DNA of 64,000 nt from Bacteroidota bacterium (GTDB lineage Bacteria > Bacteroidota > Bacteroidia > Bacteroidales > DTGW01), in contig JAKPQD010000024.1 in assembly GCA_029572965.1 (NCBI GenBank), positions 38,176 through 102,175 on the forward strand, in the 5' to 3' direction. The first letter of the stretch is position 1; each line of letters begins with the position of its first letter. The notes under the pieces were generated by a model. The model saw only the letters and a program-made list of their open reading frames with translations. It did not search any database and was not told the DNA's origin. Below, in pieces: positions 25,244 through 34,840 of this stretch. Position numbers and translations under genes: made by a program.

Positions 25244-26503
25244 TTATAAAAAGCTCATTAAAAGACGGATGTTGAGGTAACTTACAACTATGCCAATGGA
25301 CAGTAAAACAAACTTAGTCCAGGTAGAATTAGCATATTTTCCCATGACTTTCTTAGATGAAGTGAGGTAAATCTGAAGAAAAATGGTGAAAGGCAGTTGT
25401 ATGCTCAATATCATTTGCGAATAAATCAAACCCTTGAAAGGGTCTGAAATAAAGAAGATTAATGCTAATGCTGCAAATAGTGATATATATACCCCTAAGC
25501 GGCTATGGTTGTCTTTTAAATCCAACGGTTCGCCAAAGAAACCTGCAAATATTGAACCTCCAGCCATTCCCGAAGTAATAGTTGATGCAATGCCAGACAT
25601 TAATAGTGCAATAGCGAAAATTAACCCTGCGGCAGGTCCTAAAATGGGAGAAAGCATTTCCTGTGCCTGTCCAAGTTCTGTTACGGGTATTTTTTGCTGG
25701 TAAAATGTTGCAGCAGCCATGATAATCATGGCGCTGTTGATAGCCCAGCCAATCAACATAGATATAAATGTATCGGTAAATTCATATTTTAGTTGTTTCT
25801 TTATTACCGTTTCATTTTGCAAATTCCATTGACGGCTTTGAATTACCTCGCTATGCAAAAAAAGGTTGTGTGGCATTACTACTGCACCTAATACGCTCAT
25901 CACTATGACAATGGCATTGGTCGGTATTTGCGGTTTTATCCAGCCTATTACAGCTTCATTCCAGCTAACATCAGCTATGACAAGTTCGTAAATAAATGAA
26001 ATGCCTATAATAGATACAAACCCGATGATCCATTTTTCTAATTTGCGATAGGTATTGGACAATAATAGAAAGACAATCAGGGCGGTTACGAGTACGGCTC
26101 CTATTTTGACAGGAAGCTTGAAGAGCATATTTAGCGCCAATGCTCCTCCCAAAATTTCGGCAAGAGAAGTTGAGACAGAGGCCAACATGGCTGAGCCTAT
26201 GATTGGACGGCTTATATAACCTGGAAGATGCTTGTTGGCAGCCTCGCTTAAACATAAGCCGGTAGCAATGCCAAGGTGGGCAACGTTATGCTGCAATATT
26301 ATCAGCATAATGGTTGCTAATGTGACCATCCACAACAGCGTGTACCCAAAGTTGGCCCCTGCCGCTATGTTTGAAGCCCAATTGCCAGGGTCAATAAAAC
26401 CTACGGTTACAAGTAATCCAGGCCCAATATATTTAAGAATTTCAAGGCCACTAAAAACCGGGGTATGGGCTTTGTTTTTTAGGTCTTTGAAAAATTTGAA
26501 CAT
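25244..26503 (-). CDS. Nramp-family divalent metal transporter
   Basis: A 419-residue proton-coupled Mn/Fe transporter of the Nramp (MntH-like) family with about 11 membrane helices. The metal-binding DPGN motif of TM1 is intact (GFIDPGNWASNIAAG, D38-N41), and the TM6 metal site is MPHNLFLHS, whose usual consensus is M-P-H-N. GQAQEMLSPILG and the TM8 GMAGGSIFAGF are also typical. Together the motifs indicate Mn(II)/Fe(II) transport rather than the Mg or Al variants that lack the methionine. The polyphosphatase-like gene follows immediately in the same transcript, linking metal uptake with phosphate-polymer turnover by position only. Confidence 0.93.
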   Translation of the reverse strand: MFKFFKDLKNKAHTPVFSGLEILKYIGPGLLVTVGFIDPGNWASNIAAGANFGYTLLWMVTLATIMLIILQHNVAHLGIATGLCLSEAANKHLPGYISRPIIGSAMLASVSTSLAEILGGALALNMLFKLPVKIGAVLVTALIVFLLLSNTYRKLEKWIIGFVSIIGISFIYELVIADVSWNEAVIGWIKPQIPTNAIVIVMSVLGAVVMPHNLFLHSEVIQSRQWNLQNETVIKKQLKYEFTDTFISMLIGWAINSAMIIMAAATFYQQKIPVTELGQAQEMLSPILGPAAGLIFAIALLMSGIASTITSGMAGGSIFAGFFGEPLDLKDNHSRLGVYISLFAALALIFFISDPFKGLIYSQMILSIQLPFTIFLQIYLTSSKKVMGKYANSTWTKFVLLSIGIVVSYLNIRLLMSFL

Positions 26504-26595
26504 AAACGCGTCTTTTTTTAATTATTATATCTGAAACCCTGGCCTTTGCAATTTCAACTTTGTCAGACTAATACTTTGTCAAAAGACATTGTTTT

Positions 26596-29403
26596 TTATT
26601 CTTTTTTCTCAGGGTATAAGGTTACTCTGATATATTCAGGTTTAAAAACTCTTTTAGTAATATGCTGAATATCTGATGAACTTAATTTTTCAATATCAGC
26701 CTTCTTATTCAGTATCCTTTTTATGTCATCTCCATACAACATCGAGTTTTCAATATATGATAGCCAAAAACTATTGATTTTTTCACTTACTTCCAATTCT
26801 CTGAGTTGTGTTTCTTTAATCTTAACCATATAACTACTATCGATGCCATTTTGTTTAACCAAATCAACTATATGAAAGGCTTCTTTAACAAGAGAATCGG
26901 TATTGGCTGGAGAACAAGGTATTTTAAAAGTAATTGTATAGTGCTGATATGGAATTCTACTCATGCTACAGGATGCGCCAACACCGTACACTCCACTCAT
27001 TTCTTCACGTAATACTTCATAAAGCCTGATATCTAGGTAGTCTTCCAGCGAACGTAAATAATAAGCTTGTTTTGCATTATAAGATATGGAGTCATCAATA
27101 ACAACAGTAACCATGCTTTTAGGGTCAGAACCTTTGTAAATATCTTTTACAGTAAGCCCTTTAGGTGGGCGTATGCCTAAGTCTGTATAATTTTCTGAAC
27201 CTTTAATAACTTTTAAGTTTGCAAGATATATTGATGCATATTTTTTGAGGCTGTCAACGTTAAAGTTGCCACAAATAGTGTAAGCGAAATCATTGGCATC
27301 GGCAAACCTTTCTTTATAAATATTTAACACCTTATTCAAGTCTATTTTGTCAATATCTTCAGGCTTAGGCACTGCCGAACCTCTGGGATTGTTTTGCGAC
27401 AATATTTTTGATACCTGATCTGAATAATACACCATTGGATCGGACATTACGTTTACCAGGTATGATTTTATCCTGGTACGCCACGATTGATAAGCTAAAG
27501 TGTCTATTCTTGGAGTTGTAAAGTATAAGTATATAAGCTGAAACATTGTTTCCATATCTTTAGGGGTACATGAAGCTTTTATACCTTCTGTATATTGATT
27601 GATATATGGAGACACGCTCACACTTTTGCCTGCAAGCATTTTTCGCAAATCATCGGCAGAAAATTTACCCAATCCAGACTCTTCAATGATAGAAGCGCTG
27701 AAAAATGCCGAATACATATCTTTATCAGGGTATTTTGATTGTCCGCCTTTACTTATGGCTGAAAAAAGAATTTCGTTGTCTTTGAAATCGGTTTGTTTGA
27801 AATTTATTTTAATTCCATTGGCAAATTCGATGGTGGCGATTCCTGTCTCTTTGTTTTTTGATTCTTTAGATATTTTCTGGGCTTTAAGCTCTTTGTCAAT
27901 CAACTTCTCATTTTTAAACTCATCTTTATAAGGTTTAATATCTGAAGTTTCAGTTTTATTGACTATTGCTATTAATGAGTCTTTTGAAGGGATAGCTAAT
28001 CCTTCTTTTTCGGGAGCTGTAACTATAATAACCCTGTTAGAATCAATAAGCCATTTAGATGGAAGGTTATTTATTTCTTCAAGGCTTATTTGAGGTAAAG
28101 TATGTTTGACAAGGTTGTATTCAAAGACGATGCCGGGGATGCTTTCTTTTGTCAAGAAGTTGCGGGCATATTCTTCCGAGAATTGCTCTGATTCAGATTT
28201 ATCTCTTTCATTGTAGTATTTTTCAAAAAGGTTTAAGATTTCACTTTTTGCCCTGTCTAATTCAGAGGCAGTAAATCCAAATTTTCTAACCCTTGTATTT
28301 TCTTCAATTAAAGCCTGAAGCCCTTTTGAAATACCATCTTCGCTAACTAAAGCAGACAATATATAAGCGTTGTTTTTTCTTCCTAACCTGCTCATGGTGG
28401 CACCTGCATAAATGCATGGAGGGTTAGGTTTGCGGAGCCGTTCGTCAAAGCGCCCGTTGAGCATCTGGAAGTAAAGCATCCGTTTAATTCCTTGCTGATA
28501 ATCTCCAATTGTTAATTCTTGTTTGAAAGGTAGCTTGTAGTATAAATTTACAACAGTTTCGTTGGCTTCTTTATCTGTGTTTACAGATACAAGCATTTCT
28601 TTATGAGGGAGAAGACCGAACTCTGGCCTTTCTTCTGTCATTTGAGGAGAAGTCATGCCAGAGAAGTACTTTATAATCAAGCTTTCAATTTCTTTTACAT
28701 CAAAATCGCCTACTGCAATTACTGCCATGTTGTTTGGCCTGTACCATCTGTTGTAAAATCGGGTTATCTGGCTTCTTTTAAAGCTTTCTAATGACTCTTT
28801 TGTCCCAATAGGCAAACGATTGGCATATTTTGATTTGTAAAACAGGATGGGGAAGTATTTGTCCATCATCCTTTGCTCGGCTCCACGGCCTAAACGCCAT
28901 TCTTCTATGATAACACCTCTTTCTTTTTCAATTTCGGTACTGTCAAAGGTAATGTTTTGAGCCCAATCACTGAGGATTTCAAATCCTTTTTCTTTTAAGG
29001 TATCATTATTTGTAGGGAGCTGAAGTATATATACTGTTTCATCAAAGCCGGTATAAGCATTTATCTCAGGGCCAAACTTTATCCCCATGGATTGAAGGTA
29101 GCTTACCAATTTGTTTTTCTCAAAATGTTTGGTACCGTTAAAGGCCATGTGTTCTGTAAAGTGGGCAAGCCCAATTTGGTCTGAGTCTTCCAATATAGAC
29201 CCGGCATTTACTACAAGCCTTATATCCATGCGTTTTTCCGGCCTGACGTTTTTCTTAATATAATATTTTAAACCGTTGGGTAATGTTTTGATAACAATTG
29301 AGCTGTCTGTTGGGATTAATGCGTTGCTATCAAAATTTTGACCAGAAATAACAGCGAAAGCAATTTGAGAAATAAATGCAAAAAGTAATATTTTGTTTTT
29401 CAT
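26596..29403 (-). CDS. M16 family zinc metallopeptidase (pitrilysin-like)
   Basis: A 935-residue secreted M16 protease with a signal peptide (about 1-21). The inverted zinc motif HxxEH is HFTEHMAFNG, with H81, E84 and H85, and the distal glutamate region is IEKERGVIIEEWRLG. The protein contains the usual two tandem halves: an active N-half, a middle M16_C domain (YRPNNMAVIAVGDFDVKEIE), and an inactive C-half (FAYTICGNFNVDSLKKYASIYL). It should degrade peptides in the periplasm or at the surface. It lies 97 bp downstream of the PorE-like gene on the same strand. Substrates are unknown. Confidence 0.93.
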   Translation of the reverse strand: MKNKILLFAFISQIAFAVISGQNFDSNALIPTDSSIVIKTLPNGLKYYIKKNVRPEKRMDIRLVVNAGSILEDSDQIGLAHFTEHMAFNGTKHFEKNKLVSYLQSMGIKFGPEINAYTGFDETVYILQLPTNNDTLKEKGFEILSDWAQNITFDSTEIEKERGVIIEEWRLGRGAEQRMMDKYFPILFYKSKYANRLPIGTKESLESFKRSQITRFYNRWYRPNNMAVIAVGDFDVKEIESLIIKYFSGMTSPQMTEERPEFGLLPHKEMLVSVNTDKEANETVVNLYYKLPFKQELTIGDYQQGIKRMLYFQMLNGRFDERLRKPNPPCIYAGATMSRLGRKNNAYILSALVSEDGISKGLQALIEENTRVRKFGFTASELDRAKSEILNLFEKYYNERDKSESEQFSEEYARNFLTKESIPGIVFEYNLVKHTLPQISLEEINNLPSKWLIDSNRVIIVTAPEKEGLAIPSKDSLIAIVNKTETSDIKPYKDEFKNEKLIDKELKAQKISKESKNKETGIATIEFANGIKINFKQTDFKDNEILFSAISKGGQSKYPDKDMYSAFFSASIIEESGLGKFSADDLRKMLAGKSVSVSPYINQYTEGIKASCTPKDMETMFQLIYLYFTTPRIDTLAYQSWRTRIKSYLVNVMSDPMVYYSDQVSKILSQNNPRGSAVPKPEDIDKIDLNKVLNIYKERFADANDFAYTICGNFNVDSLKKYASIYLANLKVIKGSENYTDLGIRPPKGLTVKDIYKGSDPKSMVTVVIDDSISYNAKQAYYLRSLEDYLDIRLYEVLREEMSGVYGVGASCSMSRIPYQHYTITFKIPCSPANTDSLVKEAFHIVDLVKQNGIDSSYMVKIKETQLRELEVSEKINSFWLSYIENSMLYGDDIKRILNKKADIEKLSSSDIQHITKRVFKPEYIRVTLYPEKKE

Positions 29404-29500
29404 TGTGAAATGAAGTTTAAGGTTAGGTACAATAATTTATTAAAACATGCTTAGAACAGAATGTTGTCTAAAGAATGCTTAGGTTTATTTTTTTAGTGTC

Positions 29501-31540
29501 TTACTTTTGGGCTTTGAGTTCAGCCGGAACTTTAATTGGGTCAATTTTCAAACGGGCATCCGGGCAATTGACCAGCTCAAATTCAACCCGTCGGTTGAAA
29601 GCCCTGCCAACCGGGTTATCGCTGCCATCAGTATTAGCATTAATGGCAATTGGTTCATTTAAACTTCTACCTTCGGTAATAATCTGTTTTTCGTCAACTT
29701 TCAATGCTAATAAAACGTTTTTTACAACCCCGGCTCTTTTTTCAGAAAGCTTTTGGTTATATTCTTCAGAGCCTAATGCATCGGTATGTCCAATTAAACG
29801 GATTTGCATTTCAGGGTATTTTTTCAACATATTGGCTATAGTCACAATTTCTTTTTTATCGTCATCATTAATTTTTACATCATTAAACGAAAACAAAATA
29901 TTCCTGATAAGAATAGGTTTGTTAGGTTCTTCAATAGAGTTGATAAATGAGCTATAGGCAATTTTATCCTGGATGATTTCTGTAGTTAGTGTATATGTAT
30001 CGGATGGATAATTTTCGGGAATTACAAACCTGTTTGAAATGACTTTGCTTGTGTCTTTTATGAATAGCACTCTATAAGTGTCCGCAGCTTTAGAAAACTC
30101 AAATGAACCGTCTGCATTGGCTTTGATGGTATCGCTAATAACTTTGCCCGAATCATTGGTCAAAAGTATATTGTAATTTTCAGCTTTTGAAATTTGTAAT
30201 AAATAGTTTACATTGCCTTTTATTGTAAATGGAAAGGGCCGGCCATGATTAAAAAATTCAATCTTACAAATGTCAAAGTTCCCCATGCCTCCTGTTTTTA
30301 AATATCTTGATTGATAGGCTGTATAACTGTTGGCAACAGGGATGAAAAATAAATCATCATCGGTAGTATTTACAGGGTATCCTATGTTTATAGGAGCAGA
30401 CCAATTGCCATTACTATCTTTTACAGAATAAAAAATATCAAAACCTCCCATTGATTCGTGACCTTGTGAGGCAAAATATAATGTATCCCCTGAATAAGAA
30501 AGGTATGGGCAATCTTCGTTTAATTTGGTATTGATAGTATTTCCAATATTTACAGCAGGCCCCCATTCGCCTGTTGAAGTTTTTATGCTGTAAAAAATAT
30601 CTAATCCTCCAACAGATTCTGGTCTGTTACTTGAAAAGAAAATAGTATCACCCCCTGGAGATAAACATGCGTTAGATTCCCAATAACGGCTGTTTATTGC
30701 TTTGCTAAGCGGCTGAGAGGGTTGCCATTTTTTCTTTTCAAATTTTGCCATGTAAATATCGCTGTTTTCTCCATCTATATAGTTTAGCAACAATGTATTG
30801 CCATCTGGTGAAAGGTAAAGAGGGAACTGGTTGCCATCACTCATGATATTCCCGGTAATGTTAAGAGGGAGCCCCCATTTGTTTGACTTGTTTTTTTCAG
30901 AAAACATCAAAGCATAATAAAACTTCTGCTTGGTAATGTAAACCATTCTTTTTTCATTGGCCGAAATAGCCGGGTTTATATTGTCTTCTTTCGTGTTTAT
31001 AGGTTTTCCCAAAGAGCTTATTTTTATCCGGACAATGGAATTTGTTGCTGCTTTTGCCCGTTGACAGGCTTCAATCTGATTTCTGGCCCATTCTTTTTCC
31101 ATTTGTAGTTCCTTGGGGTTGGAGGTCAATGCGAGAAATTTATTGTATGCTTCAATGGCTTTTTCATATTGCATATTGATACGATACGCATTGCCCAAAA
31201 ATAAAAGTACGTCAATAGGTGCCTTAGTTTCTTTTATAGAGCCTTCTTTGTAATTATTGGTAATGTTTAAGGCTGCATATTCAAGGAAAGGGATTGACTT
31301 CTCTTTTTGTCCGGCAATGTTCAGGTAGCAGACACCTATTTTGTAATTGATATTGGGGTTATTTTTAAAGTTTTTTTTGTAGAGTTTTAAGTATGAAGAT
31401 ATTGCCTCAGTATAATCTTCCTGTACAAAAAAATACTCAGCATCGTCAAATGTGGCTTTGTCATAAGCTGTTTGTCCTAAAGCGTAAGTTCCTGTTAGAG
31501 GGAGGAATATTACTAATAGCGCTAATATTTTCATTTTCAT
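29501..31540 (-). CDS. PorE-like TPR-PD40-CRD-OmpA peptidoglycan-associated protein
   Basis: The 679-residue protein has a signal peptide (about 1-24), TPR helices (about 28-150), PD40/WD40-type beta-propeller blades (about 185-420; LSPDGNTLLLNY, LSPGGDTIFFSSNRPESVGGLDIFYS, GGFDIFYSVKD), a carboxypeptidase-regulatory-like sandwich (about 435-520) and a C-terminal OmpA domain. The OmpA peptidoglycan-binding motif is LIGHTDALGSEEYNQKLSEKRA, ending NRRVEFEL. This domain order matches PorE (PG1058) of the P. gingivalis type IX secretion system, but no lipobox is seen here. Similar Bacteroidota proteins exist outside T9SS, so the role is tentative. It has its own promoter box and is followed by the M16 protease. 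Confidence 0.85.
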   Translation of the reverse strand: MKMKILALLVIFLPLTGTYALGQTAYDKATFDDAEYFFVQEDYTEAISSYLKLYKKNFKNNPNINYKIGVCYLNIAGQKEKSIPFLEYAALNITNNYKEGSIKETKAPIDVLLFLGNAYRINMQYEKAIEAYNKFLALTSNPKELQMEKEWARNQIEACQRAKAATNSIVRIKISSLGKPINTKEDNINPAISANEKRMVYITKQKFYYALMFSEKNKSNKWGLPLNITGNIMSDGNQFPLYLSPDGNTLLLNYIDGENSDIYMAKFEKKKWQPSQPLSKAINSRYWESNACLSPGGDTIFFSSNRPESVGGLDIFYSIKTSTGEWGPAVNIGNTINTKLNEDCPYLSYSGDTLYFASQGHESMGGFDIFYSVKDSNGNWSAPINIGYPVNTTDDDLFFIPVANSYTAYQSRYLKTGGMGNFDICKIEFFNHGRPFPFTIKGNVNYLLQISKAENYNILLTNDSGKVISDTIKANADGSFEFSKAADTYRVLFIKDTSKVISNRFVIPENYPSDTYTLTTEIIQDKIAYSSFINSIEEPNKPILIRNILFSFNDVKINDDDKKEIVTIANMLKKYPEMQIRLIGHTDALGSEEYNQKLSEKRAGVVKNVLLALKVDEKQIITEGRSLNEPIAINANTDGSDNPVGRAFNRRVEFELVNCPDARLKIDPIKVPAELKAQK

Positions 31541-31570
31541 TTATTTAACCTCTTAATTATTAACCCTAAG

Positions 31571-31578
31571 CAAAGATA
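31571..31578 (-). promoter_or_regulatory. -7 promoter box (TATCTTTG) of the PorE-like gene, within a palindrome
   Basis: An exact TAnnTTTG on the minus strand, 31 bp upstream of the start. It is half of the palindrome GCAAAGAT-ATAA-ATCTTTGC (31570-31589), which may also be a regulator site. Confidence 0.5.
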
Positions 31579-31652
31579 TAAATCTTTGCATGATAATTAA
31601 ATTTTATTTTGCATCCAAATTAGGGATATAAATAGAGGCATATTAAAAACAA

Positions 31653-31682
31653 AACCCGGCTTGAAATGTTTCGTGCCGGGTT
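31653..31682 (-). terminator. terminator after the ECF sigma gene
   Basis: On the minus strand, AACCCGGC and GCCGGGTT form an 8-bp GC-rich stem with a 14-nt loop, followed by TTGTTTTT. It separates the sigma gene from the PorE-like gene. Confidence 0.7.
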
Positions 31683-31704
31683 GTAAGCTTGTTATGGGCG
31701 TGTA

Positions 31705-32211
31705 TTAGGCTGCAAAATCTTTTAATTTTTCGGTCAGTTTTTTTCTTGAAAAGAAAATGCGGCTTTTGACGGTTCCGATGTTAAGGTTAAGTTCATCTGC
31801 AATTTCTTTGTATTTGTATCCATCATGGTGCATTTGAAAGGGGATACGGAATTCGTCTTCAAGCTCATTGATGGTCTTTGTCAGCTCTTCTGTTGAATAT
31901 GACGAATCTGGGTCGTCATTTCCCGTTACACTCATGTGGTTTAAAAAGTATCCTTCTTTGGTATTGTCCCTGTGCGTGTTCTGGCGTATGTTTCTTCTAT
32001 AGTTATTGATAAATGTGTTTTTCATGATGGTATATGTCCACGCCTTAAAATTATCGTTTTGCACAAATTTATCTTTATAGGTCAATGCTTTTAAAAAGGT
32101 TTCCTGCAACAGGTCTTTAGCATCTTCTCTGTTTAATGTCAAACTATAAGCAAAACGTTCAAGGCTTCCTTCTAAGCCTACCAGTTTATGTTGAAATTCT
32201 ATAGCTGTCAT
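31705..32211 (-). CDS. ECF-type RNA polymerase sigma factor
   Basis: A 168-residue extracytoplasmic-function sigma factor. Region 2 is visible as SLTLNREDAKDLLQETFLKALTYKD followed by FKAWTYTIMKNTFINNYRR, which binds core polymerase and the -10 element. Region 4 follows as ELEDEFRIPFQMHHDGYKYKEIADELNLNIGTVKSRIFFSRKKL, the helix-turn-helix for the -35 element. No anti-sigma gene is adjacent, unlike FecI-type sigmas, and a terminator separates it from the PorE-like gene. Regulon unknown; PorP-linked SigP-type sigmas of T9SS organisms are of this size, but that role is only a suggestion. Confidence 0.92.
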   Translation of the reverse strand: MTAIEFQHKLVGLEGSLERFAYSLTLNREDAKDLLQETFLKALTYKDKFVQNDNFKAWTYTIMKNTFINNYRRNIRQNTHRDNTKEGYFLNHMSVTGNDDPDSSYSTEELTKTINELEDEFRIPFQMHHDGYKYKEIADELNLNIGTVKSRIFFSRKKLTEKLKDFAA

Positions 32212-32559
32212 AATATTTTGTTTTAAATTGTTGAATCAAAGTTATGACAAATTAAACAGATAAAAAAATCTTAATATATTAAAATGCTAAAATATGCTAT
32301 TAATTTTGAATAAACATTTTTTTGTAAAAAACATAATATCAATTAAATATACCGAAAAAAAAGCAGCTTTTCAAAATTATTTCTAAATAACATCGTTAAA
32401 CAATTTTCTATAATTTGGTATTGAAGAGTTTAACAAAAATTATTTAGAATTAGTTTAAATAAGCTCATTTTCAATAAGTTGCTTTTTTGCTTCATTGATT
32501 ATGGTTAATGTGGTAAACTGGAGTACTTTTAAAGGCAAAAGCAACAACAATTTATTGAG
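32212..32559. other. AT-rich divergent intergenic region sigma/T9SS protease
   Basis: This 348-bp spacer is very AT-rich. It carries an exact minus-strand -7 box TAACTTTG (32237-32244) for the sigma gene. No exact box was found for the rightward protease gene. No RNA gene, strong hairpin or repeat was recognised in the remainder. Confidence 0.5.
32237..32244 (-). promoter_or_regulatory. -7 promoter box (TAACTTTG) for the ECF sigma gene
   Basis: An exact TAnnTTTG on the minus strand, 25 bp upstream of the sigma start; no -33 TTTG at the right distance. Confidence 0.5.
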
Positions 32560-34665
32560 ATGCATTTGTTTTTGAAATACCTGTTCATTCTTTTTGCATT
32601 GCTTTGGTACGGTATGTTTAATGTTTATGCACAGCACGAAGGAAGCGGGATTCCATTTAGCCGAAATACTATTGCTGAAGATGCTTTTCCATTGATAGAA
32701 CTTATGCCTATTGATTCTTCTGAGATAGTTGCAGCTAAATCTCAGAAAATAGCCGTAAATGCTATTGTTAGAGAAATTGACATTCGAACAGCTTCTGAAG
32801 GTGCGTGGTATAAAATTAAGGATAGAAACGTTTGGGTTGCAAGGCTCAAATCTGCTTATGCCCAGTCGCTTAGTTTTATGATTGAAAATTTTTTCCTTAA
32901 AAATGGTGAGAAGCTCTTTATTTATAACGCTTACGAAGTGCTTGGGGCTTATACCAAAGCATCAAACCGCGCAAATAGAAAATTTGCAACGCGCCAGATA
33001 AAGGGTGATAATGTTATAATTGAGTTTTCTACACCATATCCGGTTGCAGAAAGTGGAACTTTCACGTTTACTTCGGTTTTTCATAGTTTTTCGGTTGACG
33101 AATATACTTCGTGCAATATCAATGCCAGTTGCATCGAAGGAGATAACTGGAAAAAGGAACGTAGGGCCATTTGCAAAATTAATGTTGGCGCCAGAAACTG
33201 TACCGGAGTATTGATAAATAATACTCTTAAAGATGAAACCCCTTATGTACTTACAGCTAATCATTGCATCTGGGATAATACCGAAGCCGAAAACAGTGTG
33301 TTTACATTTAATTACGAAACTTCTGCATGTAATAGCCAGATAGCTTATGCTGGCCATGTGTTGTCAGGGGCAACTGTCATGTGTGGCAGGTACGAAAATG
33401 ATTATACATTGCTCAAACTTATGGACCATCCACCGGTTTCGTTTATGCCATATTATGCCGGCTGGTCGCTCAGGTCTGATGAAAACCTTGACACTGTTAC
33501 AGTTTTGCACCATGCGGGGGGGACACCTTTAAAGATTTCACAAAGTGTATCGCGGCCTTTAGACAGTACTTTCAAAGAAGATGATGAGCCAGCTTATGCC
33601 AATGGCGCTTTTTGGCTGGTTCAAAAATATAATTTTGGTATTACCGAAACAGGTTCGTCCGGGGCCCCGCTGTTTGATAAGGAACACCTCATTGTTGGTA
33701 CTTTATCTGGTGGAGATGCTTCAAACTTACAATGCAAAAATGATTTGAATGATTACTATCAGATGTTCAACAAAAGCTATACAGTACAGCCCTTGACAGG
33801 CTTGCCCATGATCAACTACCTGAACCCCAACAATGCACCTGTTGCGTCATTAGCCGGGTTTGATCCTTTGGAAAAAAATGTTTACGGGTGCGATACTTTC
33901 TCGAATATAGCAGATACGGCAGGACGCGTGTTACATCTATATCCTTATGGGAATGGCTATTTAGCCGGGCACAATGAAGATAGTATTAGCCAGTTTGGAG
34001 AAGTGTTTGAAAACGCTGATTCAATTGTCCTTTACGGGGCTTGGTTTCATGTTGCAAAATGTGGGACAAACGGCAATATTGTGGTTAGGGCCTTCAATGG
34101 CTCAGACTTCTCATCCAGCGCGGTTTTTGAAAAAGTGATTTCTCAAAGCCAGATGGTAAAAGACAAATATCACTACATTGAATTTTATCCGGGAATAAAT
34201 CTGACGGGTAATTACACTATTACCTTTCAGGTCGAATATCAGCATTCTGATACTTTTGCTGTTTATATGTCTGCTTTGAATAATGAAGCTAAAGTTTCTT
34301 CTGCTATAATAAATAATAACGGATGGCAAAATATGACTGATTTCTTGCCTGGTCATGAGTCCGTTTCTTTTGATATTAGCGCTATGTATTGCAAAGAAAA
34401 AAATAAAACAGCAATAAATAAGGCCGAGATATCGCAGTTAAAGGTGTTTCCCAATCCGGCAAAGGATTGGGTAGTTGTAAATATCGAAGGGTTGACCAAT
34501 CCAGAGGTGCAATTGTTCAATATTTATGGGCAGGTTGTAAATATTTCGTTGTCCATAAACAATAGTTTTATTAAATTTAATGTTTCAAACCTTAAATCTG
34601 GTATATATTTGATAAAAATTAGTTGTAAAAACAGGCTGATAATTGGAAAATTTTTGAAAGTTTAA
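32560..34665 (+). CDS. secreted trypsin-like serine protease with T9SS C-terminal sorting domain
   Basis: A 701-residue exported protease. The signal peptide ends near residue 25 (VYA-Q). The chymotrypsin-fold catalytic triad is readable: H235 in VLTANHCIWDN, D281 in YENDYTLLKL, and S367 in TGSSGAPLFD. This arrangement resembles lysyl-endopeptidase-like proteases of Bacteroidota. Cysteine pairs (CNINASC, CKINVGARNC) suggest disulfides. A middle beta-sandwich (about 440-610) is followed by a type A T9SS sorting domain (about 625-701) with VFPNPAKDWVVV, VQLFNIYGQVV, and LKSGIYLIKI. It implies a working T9SS in the genome. Specificity was not resolved. Confidence 0.9.
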   Translation: MHLFLKYLFILFALLWYGMFNVYAQHEGSGIPFSRNTIAEDAFPLIELMPIDSSEIVAAKSQKIAVNAIVREIDIRTASEGAWYKIKDRNVWVARLKSAYAQSLSFMIENFFLKNGEKLFIYNAYEVLGAYTKASNRANRKFATRQIKGDNVIIEFSTPYPVAESGTFTFTSVFHSFSVDEYTSCNINASCIEGDNWKKERRAICKINVGARNCTGVLINNTLKDETPYVLTANHCIWDNTEAENSVFTFNYETSACNSQIAYAGHVLSGATVMCGRYENDYTLLKLMDHPPVSFMPYYAGWSLRSDENLDTVTVLHHAGGTPLKISQSVSRPLDSTFKEDDEPAYANGAFWLVQKYNFGITETGSSGAPLFDKEHLIVGTLSGGDASNLQCKNDLNDYYQMFNKSYTVQPLTGLPMINYLNPNNAPVASLAGFDPLEKNVYGCDTFSNIADTAGRVLHLYPYGNGYLAGHNEDSISQFGEVFENADSIVLYGAWFHVAKCGTNGNIVVRAFNGSDFSSSAVFEKVISQSQMVKDKYHYIEFYPGINLTGNYTITFQVEYQHSDTFAVYMSALNNEAKVSSAIINNNGWQNMTDFLPGHESVSFDISAMYCKEKNKTAINKAEISQLKVFPNPAKDWVVVNIEGLTNPEVQLFNIYGQVVNISLSINNSFIKFNVSNLKSGIYLIKISCKNRLIIGKFLKV

Positions 34666-34840
34666 TTTATCAAACATTTTTATTTTCTTTGATTCTTTTA
34701 AAACTAAAATATGATAAAATACCCATGATTCGGCAAAACACAACTAAGCCCAAGAGCTCTCAAGAGCAAAGCAAATTAATTGCAACATTATTTATTTGCG
34801 GGCACCATGTTATCATTCCATTAAAAATTAAAAAATTAAT